Assembly (NCBI GenBank): GCA_017881145.1
Contig: JADGRG010000095.1
Location: 1-7,876 of the forward strand
Length of the DNA stretch: 7,876 nucleotides
Source: Sandaracinaceae bacterium
GTDB taxonomy: Bacteria > Myxococcota_A > Polyangia > Polyangiales > JAFGIB01
Direction: 5' to 3'
This document shows, in pieces, positions 1-6,254 of this stretch (positions are counted from its first letter, which is position 1; the number at the start of each line of letters is the position of its first letter). The notes under the pieces are model-generated. The model was not told where the DNA came from. It ran no database searches and was given only the letters and a program-made list of their open reading frames with translations. Both the position numbers and the translations under genes were made by a program.

Positions 1-1043
1 CCGGCATCCGAGATATCGACGTAGGTGATCAGGGTCTGTCGCGCGTTGGCGTCGTCCACCAGGTAGTAGTTCGGATCCGTGGCGGCTATGCTCAACGCCG
101 TGTCGTAGACCTGGATCAGGTTGGCCGCCCCGGGGAACTCCTTCTTGTCCACGGCCTTGATGTGGGTCGGATCCGAGATATCGATCGACATCACCCAGGT
201 CGTGTCGTGCCAGTCCTGTGTGTCATAGCGCCAGTAGTCGGGATTGCGCTTGGAGACGGTGTAGAGCACGTTGCCCACGATGCGCGTGTCGGTGACCTCG
301 CCGTCGACGTTGAAGCTGCCTGCGGCTTGCGGATGGGCGGGATCCTTGACGTCGACCACCAGCACCTGCGAGCCGTGGAAACCGAGCGGGTCGGCGTCGC
401 TGTCGAACTGCCAGTACGAGAAGTAGTCGCTCATCACGACGTACGCCTTGTTGTCGCGCAGATACATGTCCACGGGCTGCGCCTGAAAGGGCACGCGACC
501 GACGATGACTGGGCTGTCCGGCACCGACATGTCGATCAGCAAGAGTCCTCGATAGCGATTGAGCGCGTAGAGGATGTCGCCGTTGGTCTGCACGATGTCG
601 GCTTCCACGATCTCGCGCATGGCAGTGGGTTGCTGTGCGGTGGCGGCTGGGTTGGGCGCAACCACGCCGGGCACGGCTGGCGCGGCAGCCCCATTGCCGG
701 CGGCACCGCTCAGCACTGCGCCGCCAAGTGTGCCCGTCCGCGCGACATTGTCTCCGGTGACACCGTTGGATGCGCCGCTAGCCTCCTCGGCTTTCGCCGT
801 TTCGAAGGTGGTGGCGCCGAGCTCGGGAAAGAGCTTCGGGTCAAGCACACCCGCGTCGGACTTGCCGCCCGAGGGGGGCGTGACTTGCGCTGCATCGGCG
901 CCCGGCTTTCCGCCTACCCCGCCATCGGAGACCGCCTTGGCGCCCTTGCCGGCGTGGTTGCTCTGACAGCCGAGCGTCACCGCGGCGCAAGCGGCAACCA
1001 GCCAGTACTGAATGCCCAAACGGGAAACGAAGCTCTTGCCCAT
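1..1043 (-). CDS. Exported beta-propeller protein, partial (C-terminal end outside window)
   Basis: The ATG at 1043-1041 follows a GGAGG site (1056-1052) with an 8-base spacer. The 347 codons present run off the left edge. Residues 1-26 look like a signal peptide: K3 and R8, a hydrophobic stretch, then VTLGC with Cys26. The lipobox is imperfect (Thr at -3), so lipidation is uncertain. Residues 27-140 are a Gly/Ala/Pro/Asp-rich, probably disordered linker. The folded part starts at AMREIVEADIVQTNGDILYAL (from residue 141), which closely resembles the opening of the secreted C-terminal beta-propeller family distantly related to WD-40 (Pfam Beta_propel). Blade-like repeats of four hydrophobics, Asp, then a DP..P..-like stretch recur near residues 167, 227, 284 and 339 (LLLIDMSVPDSPVIVG, VLVVDVKDPAHPQAAG, VMSIDISDP, ITYVDISD). 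Family members are extracytoplasmic; no enzymatic activity is established, so a binding or scaffold role is an inference. A sigma-54-type promoter sits about 50 bases upstream. Confidence 0.86.
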   Translation of the reverse strand, partial: MGKSFVSRLGIQYWLVAACAAVTLGCQSNHAGKGAKAVSDGGVGGKPGADAAQVTPPSGGKSDAGVLDPKLFPELGATTFETAKAEEASGASNGVTGDNVARTGTLGGAVLSGAAGNGAAAPAVPGVVAPNPAATAQQPTAMREIVEADIVQTNGDILYALNRYRGLLLIDMSVPDSPVIVGRVPFQAQPVDMYLRDNKAYVVMSDYFSYWQFDSDADPLGFHGSQVLVVDVKDPAHPQAAGSFNVDGEVTDTRIVGNVLYTVSKRNPDYWRYDTQDWHDTTWVMSIDISDPTHIKAVDKKEFPGAANLIQVYDTALSIAATDPNYYLVDDANARQTLITYVDISDA

Positions 1044-1093
1044 GCTCACCACCTCCAAGACCAAAAGGTCGCGTCTCTCGCGCGGTGGCTTAG

Positions 1094-1109
1094 AGCAAGT
1101 TTCGCGCCA
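1094..1109 (-). promoter_or_regulatory. Candidate sigma-54 (-24/-12) promoter of the beta-propeller gene
   Basis: The minus strand reads TGGCGCGAAACTTGCT. The sigma-54 consensus is TGGCAC, five bases, TTGC followed by A or T. This site keeps the invariant GG and GC at the required spacing and differs only by G for A in the -24 box; a C precedes the first T, as the consensus prefers. The -12 C is base 1095, which predicts transcription starting near 1083 and a leader of about 40 bases that includes the GGAGG site at 1056-1052. If real, expression needs an enhancer-binding activator. No activator gene lies in the window and no convincing upstream activator site was identified. The call rests on sequence match and position only. 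Confidence 0.5.
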
Positions 1110-1316
1110 GCGCCAAACGAGCAAGAAACACGCGAATTCCGGCCTCTTTTCCGAGCCAACTGGCACAAGCTGACACAGAACCTCGCAGCGATTGGAGGTG
1201 CCACGAGCTGGGCGACCAAAGGACGGCACGCGCTGACCTGCTCCGGAGCGTCGTCGTCGTCGACAATGCTCCCGACGGCATGGACGACGTGTTCGTCTCG
1301 ATCGACGACCGCGACT

Positions 1317-2117
1317 TCACCGGCTGGCCGAGTCGTGCTGCGTCGGTGCGTCCACCGGACGGGCGCAGTCCTCCCAGTCCACTGGGCGCCCGCAAGAGTC
1401 ATAGCGGCGTGGTTCATACTCGCGGTTGATGCTCGCGCTGGGGCTCCACTCGGGAATGCGTTGGATCGCATCCCGAGTCAGGTCGAGGTGAATCTTCTCT
1501 TCCTGCCAGCTGATGCGTTTGGCCCAATGAGGCGAAACCAGCACCTTCTTGCCGAACCACCACTTCTTGGTGTCGACCACCAGGTAGCGAAGCTCCCAGG
1601 TCTCATCATCGACGAGGAAGTCTGCTACGTGGCCAATCGGGCCGTCGCTTCCCTGAATGTGGTAGCCGCGGACGTGCCGAGCACTGCGCAAGTGCATGTC
1701 ATCGGGTTGGTGGGACTGTGGAGCCGGCACCTCGTTCCAGGTGTCCTCCGACAGAAGATCAGGATCTGCCACCATACCCCAAACGCCTGCATACCCCCAG
1801 CAAGCTGGATATCCGTAATAGCTGAAGTCGTTTTGTTCGTGTTGACGGCACACCGGCCGGTCGGTGTCGATATTCGGGCTGTCCTTGACGCTGTCGATTG
1901 TCAGCGCCACGTGGAAATCCCGCGTCGACCAATCCGCCTTACGGAAGGAACTCGGTGAGATGAGCACTCGACGCCCACCCAGAGAGCCACCCGTCTCGGC
2001 AACCAGGTAGCGGATGGCCCAGCGCTGATCGTCGAAAAGGAAGTTCGCAACGCTGCCGATCTCGCCATCGGTGGCGCTGATCAGATAGCCCTCGAGGTCT
2101 TTCAGGCTTCGCAACAT
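1317..2117 (-). CDS. Tandem PRC-barrel domain protein (266 aa)
   Basis: Two PRC-barrel domains are visible. The first (about residues 1-85) contains DGEIGSVANFLFDDQRWAIR, RYLVAET and RRVLISP. The second (about 143-222) contains DGPIGHVADFLVDDETWELR, RYLVVDT and KKVLVSPHWA, followed by LTRDAIQRIPEW and INREYEPRRYDSCGRPVDW, the usual ending of this two-domain family. The linker is rich in Tyr, Trp and Gly (FSYYGYPACWGYAGVWG), also typical of the family. PRC-barrels are small beta-barrels found in RNA-processing and photosynthetic proteins and in many bacterial proteins linked to stress or envelope state; the exact role here is unknown. No signal peptide is seen, so it is probably cytoplasmic. 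I chose the ATG at 2117 because GGGAGG lies 7 bases upstream (GGAGG at 2129-2125); a GTG at 2132 is in frame but overlaps that site. A small ORF overlaps the start by 16 bases. The 273 bp downstream, to the propeller start, carries no convincing gene and holds that gene's promoter. Confidence 0.92.
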   Translation of the reverse strand: MLRSLKDLEGYLISATDGEIGSVANFLFDDQRWAIRYLVAETGGSLGGRRVLISPSSFRKADWSTRDFHVALTIDSVKDSPNIDTDRPVCRQHEQNDFSYYGYPACWGYAGVWGMVADPDLLSEDTWNEVPAPQSHQPDDMHLRSARHVRGYHIQGSDGPIGHVADFLVDDETWELRYLVVDTKKWWFGKKVLVSPHWAKRISWQEEKIHLDLTRDAIQRIPEWSPSASINREYEPRRYDSCGRPVDWEDCARPVDAPTQHDSASR

Positions 2118-2248
2118 GACTCGCCCTCCCACAGCCCGCCGCCTGCGATTTCGTCACAGGCCTGCTCGAGCAGTGGCTCAAGCAAGTAGCGTGCCGCGTC
2201 GCCGAGCTCGAAGATTCTGCGAACGCGCCGTAGATCTGACCGAGACAT
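2102..2248 (-). CDS. Possible small ORF (48 aa) overlapping the PRC-barrel start
   Basis: An ATG at 2248-2246 opens a frame starting MSRSDLRRVRRIFELGDAAR and continuing YLLEPLLEQACDEIAGGG, ending in LWEGESCCEA. The stop at 2104-2102 lies inside the PRC-barrel gene, giving a 16-base overlap typical of translational coupling. The first two thirds look like a basic amphipathic helix followed by an acidic helix. Third positions are moderately GC-rich. No clear Shine-Dalgarno sequence precedes the ATG, the frame stays open further upstream without another good start, and I recognise no family. It may be a chance frame in the 243-bp gap between the glycosyltransferase stop and the PRC-barrel start; the rest of that gap (2249-2360) shows nothing else I can support. 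Confidence 0.3.
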   Translation of the reverse strand: MSRSDLRRVRRIFELGDAARYLLEPLLEQACDEIAGGGLWEGESCCEA

Positions 2249-2360
2249 GCCGAGCTGCGGCGCAGAGCACGCAGCGGGACACTTTGGTCTCGCAGGATTG
2301 GCCCACCGCGCCGGAGTTGTGTCCGCGAGCGAGACCGCCGAGTGCTGCTGCGCCCAGCGC

Positions 2361-3809
2361 TCAGGAAGTCATCGGCTGCGAGGCGAGACCGAGCCGCGGT
2401 GCGAGCATCGTGCGAATGACCTCGGGCCACGCGTATTGGCGCGCGGTAGCTCGGCCTGCGCGGCGCATGGCGCTTTCGTAGCCTAGATCCGAGCCGAGCA
2501 AGTGGTAGAGGCCTGCGAACTCCGAAGGATCGGAGGTCTGCAACACCAGTGCGTTGCGCCCCGGCATCGCGTAGTCCTCGCCGGTACAGCCGGTGCATGC
2601 AATGCCACCAACGGCCATGGCTTCGAGCCCGACCAGACCGAAGGGCTCCTTGACACTGTTGGCGAGCACCGAGTCGGACGCGCGGAAGAGCGCTCGCCGG
2701 CCGCTCGGGCCGATGTGGCTGGTGAGGTTGAGCACATCGACGTCTTGGCAAGCACCGAGTGAGCTAACCATGCCGCGCAGGTCGCCACTTTCGTTGCTGC
2801 GGTGCGCAACGCGCAGGCCGGCTTGGTGCATGGCCGCCAGCACTTCTTTGCCGTGCGGTTCAAGCCCGCCCCGCGCGATGAAGAGCGGCTTGCGTCCCAT
2901 GCGCTTGAGATCTGCGATGATGCCCACCGAGGCGAGCCAGTTCTTGTCGGGATCCCAGCGCGCCATCTTGGTGATGGCAACCCGCCCAGCGAAGTGTTTG
3001 CGCAGCTGCGCGACGGCGGAACGGTCCGGTGGCAAATACGCATCCGGCGAGAGCCCGTTCGGGATGACGATCGCTTCGACGCCAGAAGCATGCATGAGCT
3101 GCTTCATGTAGCGGCTCACGGTGGTCAAGCATGCCGCTTGGCTCAAGCGCGACCAGTCGATGTGCTCGAAGCCGAAGACGTTGTTGGCGTTCCAGAATAG
3201 TCGCGCCTGTTCGCGCACAGAGGCTTGGCGCAGCAGGTGATCGACGTGCAGAAGCGCGTCGGCGGTCTGCCACTCTTCCGCCATGATCACCGCGCGGCCG
3301 CCGCGCCGCAGGTGCGGCAGCAGCTGCTCGCGCACCAGTGCCGGAGGCAACGAGGACGCGTAGTCCGGAGTCTTGTGCTGCTGGCCATCGTAGACGTTGA
3401 CCGGGTGATGCCGACTCAGCCACTGACACCATCTGTGCAGGTGCAGCCCGTCGCGCACTTCGTAGCCGGGCAACTCCGGGTCACCGACGAACCAAAGATG
3501 GGTCTCTTGCCCGGCGGCAATCAACGCTTCACACAGCCCGCTGACGCGCGTCTCGAGACCGCCGACACGCGCGTACGTGTCGGGGCCCTCGAATGAGAGC
3601 AGATGGAAGTGCGTGCGCTCAGGCACACCGAGCCGAGGACTCGCCGCGCGGTCGGCGCCGCGCTCGGGAGAAGCGTCGAAGCCGTCGAAGCGCGCGTCCG
3701 AGCGAAGAGCAGTGCGTCCGCGTGGCTTGACCGCAGGCAGGACGACGGGAAGCGAAGAAGCCGAGGTGCCTAGCGTAGTGACGGTGTGGAGTGCGACTGG
3801 ACGCGTCAT
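2361..3809 (-). CDS. GT-B fold glycosyltransferase, GT4-like (482 aa)
   Basis: This is a retaining-type GT-B glycosyltransferase that would transfer a sugar from a nucleotide-sugar donor; donor and acceptor cannot be read from the sequence. Residues 1-62 form a low-complexity extension before the fold begins at THFHLLSFEGPD. The N-terminal half has the glycine loop VGGLETRVSGL (G83, G84), like the acceptor-side loop of glycogen synthase and GT4 enzymes. PNG at 250-252 marks the linker to the donor domain, which contains KMARWDPDKN (281-290). Its C-terminal part has the E-X7-E motif EPFGLVGLE (E388 and E396), the donor-binding and catalytic signature of GT4-like enzymes. Length fits a single-domain GT4 enzyme. 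No signal peptide or membrane segment is seen, so it should be cytosolic or peripheral. The ATG at 3809 has TTGAGGA (3824-3818) 8 bases upstream; a TTG at 3824 is in frame but overlaps that site. It is divergent from the lipoprotein gene at 4091. Starch/glycogen synthase (GT5) is the nearest alternative. Confidence 0.92.
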   Translation of the reverse strand: MTRPVALHTVTTLGTSASSLPVVLPAVKPRGRTALRSDARFDGFDASPERGADRAASPRLGVPERTHFHLLSFEGPDTYARVGGLETRVSGLCEALIAAGQETHLWFVGDPELPGYEVRDGLHLHRWCQWLSRHHPVNVYDGQQHKTPDYASSLPPALVREQLLPHLRRGGRAVIMAEEWQTADALLHVDHLLRQASVREQARLFWNANNVFGFEHIDWSRLSQAACLTTVSRYMKQLMHASGVEAIVIPNGLSPDAYLPPDRSAVAQLRKHFAGRVAITKMARWDPDKNWLASVGIIADLKRMGRKPLFIARGGLEPHGKEVLAAMHQAGLRVAHRSNESGDLRGMVSSLGACQDVDVLNLTSHIGPSGRRALFRASDSVLANSVKEPFGLVGLEAMAVGGIACTGCTGEDYAMPGRNALVLQTSDPSEFAGLYHLLGSDLGYESAMRRAGRATARQYAWPEVIRTMLAPRLGLASQPMTS

Positions 3810-4090
3810 TGCTCGAATCCTCAAGGCGGGCAGGGGTCCGGATTCTCAGCCCACCGTTCCGAGCCAGCGGGCGGCGGACTTGCTCTGAACTACCCAGCTA
3901 CGCACGCCGCCCGCGATGGCAAGTCCCCGGCCGGGAGGGCCACCTTCCGACACGACCAGGCGCGCAGGAGAAACACCTGGCCTCAGCTTCGGTCTGCACA
4001 CGCAGCTTCCGAGCACTGAACGAGCACAAGCCATGCTCGACGACACGGCGCCCGCGATGAAGGTCTTGGTTCGTGGCTACGCACCGCGAA
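3810..4090. other. Divergent intergenic region, glycosyltransferase / lipoprotein
   Basis: This 281-bp gap must hold the promoters of both divergent genes. I find no convincing -35/-10 pair and no sigma-54 match on either strand. It contains the interleaved inverted repeats described separately, and a 7-base direct repeat CGAGCAC at 4010-4016 and 4021-4027. Reading frames crossing it on either strand are short, lack good ribosome binding sites and resemble no family, so I call no gene here. Confidence 0.5.
3867..3926. repeat. Two interleaved perfect inverted repeats (A-B-A'-B')
   Basis: Arm A, GCGGGCGGC (3867-3875), is the exact reverse complement of GCCGCCCGC (3906-3914). Arm B, GGACTTGC (3876-3883), directly abuts A and is the exact reverse complement of GCAAGTCC (3919-3926). 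The order is A, B, 22-base spacer, A', 4 bases, B', so the pairs cross rather than nest. The two hairpins cannot easily form together as an ordinary coaxial pseudoknot (zero and four bases for the crossing loops), so mutually exclusive structures, or a complex protein-binding site, are more likely. It lies 58-117 bases upstream of the glycosyltransferase start and 165 bases upstream of the lipoprotein start. A 10-base palindrome CCCGGCCGGG (3926-3935) adjoins it. Confidence 0.6.
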
Positions 4091-5101
4091 ATGCCCTATC
4101 GTCGCGGCGTGCGTGCGAAGAAGAGCGTGCTCTGCCTGCTGGCTTGCATGTGCCTGCTCGGGCCCTTGGTGTGCGTGCTTGCATCGGGCTGTGAGGTCGG
4201 CCGCACCGAGGCGAAGAGCCCGACGACCGACGACGGCGCGCGCGTGAAAGAGCGCACGGTCAGCATCGAGCTGCTGCGCACGAGCGAGCGCGTGCTCACT
4301 ACGGACCCGAGCGGCATGGTCAGCTACCAGCCAGTGCTTGCGCTAGGCGGCGTCGAGATCTGTGTGGTCAAGCGACGCAACGCGTTTGCGCTGCTACAGC
4401 CGTTCCAGGCGCTCGGGCCAGCCATCTGCGCAACCAACGTCGCTGGCAAGCCGGTGCGTCTGGCCGGCGTGCCCGCCGATTCGGACCTCCTGGTCACTTA
4501 CGTGAAGCAGGGCTATCGCACCGTTCTGAGCACGTTCCGTACCGATGAATTCGACGTTGCGCTACCCACCTGGGGCGACAACTCGATGTACTTCACTCCC
4601 CTTCTGCGTAGCGACGCAAGCCTGCCCGTGGAAAGCCAACCGCAGGCGCAGGCTGGGGACGGGCTGCTCGCCATCTGGGTCGATGTCGTCGGGGACTATG
4701 GCACCGGCAACGCGGGCGTGTTGTTTGGATCGGAAGGCGATCCGGGTACAGCACAGGGCGAAGACGTGAAAGTGGTGATCGAGGACACGCACGCGGTGCA
4801 GATGGCGTCGCTCCAGACCCGGCGGGATCGTCCGCTCTTCGTCTCGTTGCCACCAGGGCCGTACCGGCTGCGCTTCACGCACCCGATCATGGAGCTGACG
4901 CCGTCAGGCGTTCAGGAGCAATTCATGACGCTCGGCTTGCCCACGGACAACCCGAGCGACATCGAGGTGAGCGTGACGCAAGGTTTCGTCACGCTCGCAA
5001 GCGTCGATGGCTTCTGCCCGCTGCCTGCCGACCCTGCGGTCGGGTTCTCGGATCTCGCGACGTGCACGCTGCAGGCCGCACCCGACGCTGGTGCGCCGTG
5101 A
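4091..5101 (+). CDS. Putative lipoprotein with carboxypeptidase-regulatory-like fold
   Basis: The protein begins MPYRRGVRAKK, then a Leu/Cys-rich hydrophobic stretch ending LASGC, a plausible signal peptide and lipobox with lipidated Cys34. It is therefore probably membrane-anchored outside the cytoplasm. A first beta-sandwich segment (about residues 54-165) has LGGVEICVV, CATNVAGKPVRLAGVPADSD and LLVTYVKQGYRTVL, the pattern of carboxypeptidase-regulatory/transthyretin-like domains in which a Gly-rich hairpin is followed by a 'later-Gly-Val-Pro' turn. A second strand-rich segment (about 200-320) contains LLAIWVDVVGDYG and PLFVSLPPGPYRLRFTHP. No catalytic motif is seen and I recognise no named family; a structural or ligand-binding role is inferred. 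The start is uncertain: ATG 4091 gives a normal short n-region but lacks a Shine-Dalgarno site; GTG 4073 (18 bases upstream, same frame) has a weak AAGG about 9 bases before it. It is convergent with the cysteine-rich gene, 22 bp apart. Confidence 0.84.
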   Translation: MPYRRGVRAKKSVLCLLACMCLLGPLVCVLASGCEVGRTEAKSPTTDDGARVKERTVSIELLRTSERVLTTDPSGMVSYQPVLALGGVEICVVKRRNAFALLQPFQALGPAICATNVAGKPVRLAGVPADSDLLVTYVKQGYRTVLSTFRTDEFDVALPTWGDNSMYFTPLLRSDASLPVESQPQAQAGDGLLAIWVDVVGDYGTGNAGVLFGSEGDPGTAQGEDVKVVIEDTHAVQMASLQTRRDRPLFVSLPPGPYRLRFTHPIMELTPSGVQEQFMTLGLPTDNPSDIEVSVTQGFVTLASVDGFCPLPADPAVGFSDLATCTLQAAPDAGAP

Positions 5102-5119
5102 GCCCGCGCACGTGCGGGC
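5102..5119. terminator. Candidate shared hairpin terminator between convergent genes
   Basis: Immediately after the lipoprotein stop codon, GCCCGC (5102-5107) and GCGGGC (5114-5119) form a 6-bp all-GC stem with a 6-base loop. The hairpin nearly fills the 22-bp gap to the stop of the convergent gene (5126-5124), so it could end transcription from both sides. There is no T-tract on either strand, so classic intrinsic termination is uncertain; it may instead be a 3'-end stabilising hairpin. Confidence 0.4.
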
Positions 5120-5123
5120 CAGC

Positions 5124-6254
5124 TCAGCGCAGGGGCCGAGGCGTGAGCCAAACGTGCGTCGTCCAGCGCGGCCGCACGTAGATCTCGTTGCGCTTGGCCA
5201 CGACCTTGTTGGTCTCGACCTGCACCGCCTGCACGACGATGGCTTGCTGCCGCATGGAATCGGGAACGTCGCCCACCACCGCCGACCCGGTGTCAGTCTG
5301 ATCGCTGAAGCTGCCGTCAGAGACTTGGTGCTCTACGTTGAGGCCAGGCTGCTCGGGAAGCTCGAAGCGCAGGCCGCGCGCTGGGGCCCCCATGCAGTCT
5401 TCCATATAGATCGCGAGCGGCGCGGCATGCTCTGTGTCGAGCGTCGTGCCCGACGCCTCGCGCAGCGCCGAGCGAATCCAGCCGAGCCAGAACACGTAGA
5501 GCCTGAATTCCGTGGCCTGAGCCAGCGGAGGAAGCAGGTAGCGATCGCGCCAAGTGTTCTGCCGAAACAGGTCCGGCGCCGCGCTGCTCGTGTCCTGCGC
5601 CTCGACCTCGATCGTGCCGTTGAAGTAGCGCAGCAGCTGGTGGACGCGCAGGTCGAGCCGGACCGTGTCGTCTGGACCGACGTTTCCGGTGTCGATCGGC
5701 TGACATTCGGTGGTGGCCGTGGTGGGCGCGGGACAGCTCCTGGCTGCGGCGCCCACCACGAACTGCTCGTCACGCTCGTCGCCCGGGTACGCATACGCCA
5801 GGCGCGTGCGCGGATTCTTGAAGTGCAAGAGCAACGAGACGCGCTCGACGTCCTGCGCCGCTCTCGCTTCTTCGTAGTGGTCGACGCACCCGAAGTTCTC
5901 GCCCGTCGCACATGGCTCGGCGCAGTGATCGATGAACACGCACGCCCATAGGTCGTTGTACCAGGGCGAGAATCCATCCGCGGCGGTACAGCTCTGCAGG
6001 CATGCAGGGTCGCTGCACTTGCCTCTGCAGGTCAGTAACCTGTTGCACTTAGTGTCGTCGACGCAGGCGCTGCGTTGTGCGGAGCACTGCCGCGACGCGC
6101 AGATGCGGCATGCGTCGATACGCGCCGGATCCGGCAGTGCCGGCAAGTGCGTGACATTGGGCGTGTCGTAGAGCTCGGCTACCGGGTTCACGCAGGCCGG
6201 ATAAGAAAGTGCCCACATCATCAGACAAGCGCATCGAACCCGAGAGGCTAGCAC
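5124..6254 (-). CDS. Cysteine-rich exported protein with beta-sandwich C-terminal part (376 aa)
   Basis: With the GTG at 6254, the N-terminus reads MLASRVRCACLMMWALSYPA followed by Cys21: a short basic region, a hydrophobic core and a possible cleavage point. The lipobox is not canonical (Tyr-Pro-Ala before Cys), so lipoprotein or simple secretion are both possible. Residues 49-123 hold 13 cysteines (49, 52, 57, 64, 70, 76, 80, 85, 89, 105, 111, 115, 123), probably paired in disulfides outside the cytoplasm, and end in ATGENFGCVDHYE. Such many-Cys modules followed by a GxxFxCV-type segment are familiar in myxobacterial surface proteins. Residues from about 134 onward are strand-rich (VSLLLHFKN, TVRLDLRVHQLL, TEFRLYVFWLGW), and the end resembles a regulatory-like fold (GDVPDS, VVQAVQVETNKVVAKRNEIY, RPRWTTHVWLTP). 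No enzyme motif is seen. GTG 6254 has GGGAG (6264-6260) 5 bases upstream, but both lie within an inverted-repeat arm; ATG 6221 or 6218 are fallback starts, and the frame stays open upstream to 6518 without protein-like sequence. Confidence 0.84.
   Translation of the reverse strand: MLASRVRCACLMMWALSYPACVNPVAELYDTPNVTHLPALPDPARIDACRICASRQCSAQRSACVDDTKCNRLLTCRGKCSDPACLQSCTAADGFSPWYNDLWACVFIDHCAEPCATGENFGCVDHYEEARAAQDVERVSLLLHFKNPRTRLAYAYPGDERDEQFVVGAAARSCPAPTTATTECQPIDTGNVGPDDTVRLDLRVHQLLRYFNGTIEVEAQDTSSAAPDLFRQNTWRDRYLLPPLAQATEFRLYVFWLGWIRSALREASGTTLDTEHAAPLAIYMEDCMGAPARGLRFELPEQPGLNVEHQVSDGSFSDQTDTGSAVVGDVPDSMRQQAIVVQAVQVETNKVVAKRNEIYVRPRWTTHVWLTPRPLR

Noticed and set aside
1059..1070. GACC-AAAA-GGTC in the propeller gene leader.
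   Set aside because: Only a 4-bp stem with a 4-base loop; too short to call a regulatory hairpin.
1240..1273. GCTCCGGAGC palindrome and a GGAGC/GCTCC pair after the PRC-barrel gene, considered as a terminator.
   Set aside because: The stems are 5 bp and there is no T-tract on the minus strand, so the evidence is too weak.
1046..1471. A minus-strand frame filling the gap between the PRC-barrel and propeller genes.
   Set aside because: It overlaps the PRC-barrel C-terminus, has no ribosome binding site or recognisable composition, and covers the candidate sigma-54 promoter.
162..1958. A 598-codon plus-strand open frame.
   Set aside because: It runs antisense across the beta-propeller and PRC-barrel genes. 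Its translation has no domain-like pattern, whereas the minus-strand frames show clear family motifs. Long antisense frames are expected in GC-rich DNA.
2162..2173. A perfect 12-base palindrome CTGCTCGAGCAG.
   Set aside because: A palindrome this long is expected about once or twice by chance in a GC-rich window of this size. It lies inside the candidate small ORF and matches no operator I know.
3846..4046. A 66-codon minus-strand frame in the divergent region.
   Set aside because: There is no good ribosome binding site, it spans the inverted repeats, and no protein-like pattern is seen.
5007..5951. A 314-codon plus-strand frame across the convergent junction.
   Set aside because: It overlaps both the end of the lipoprotein gene and most of the cysteine-rich gene in antisense; the translation is Arg/Ala-rich without motifs.
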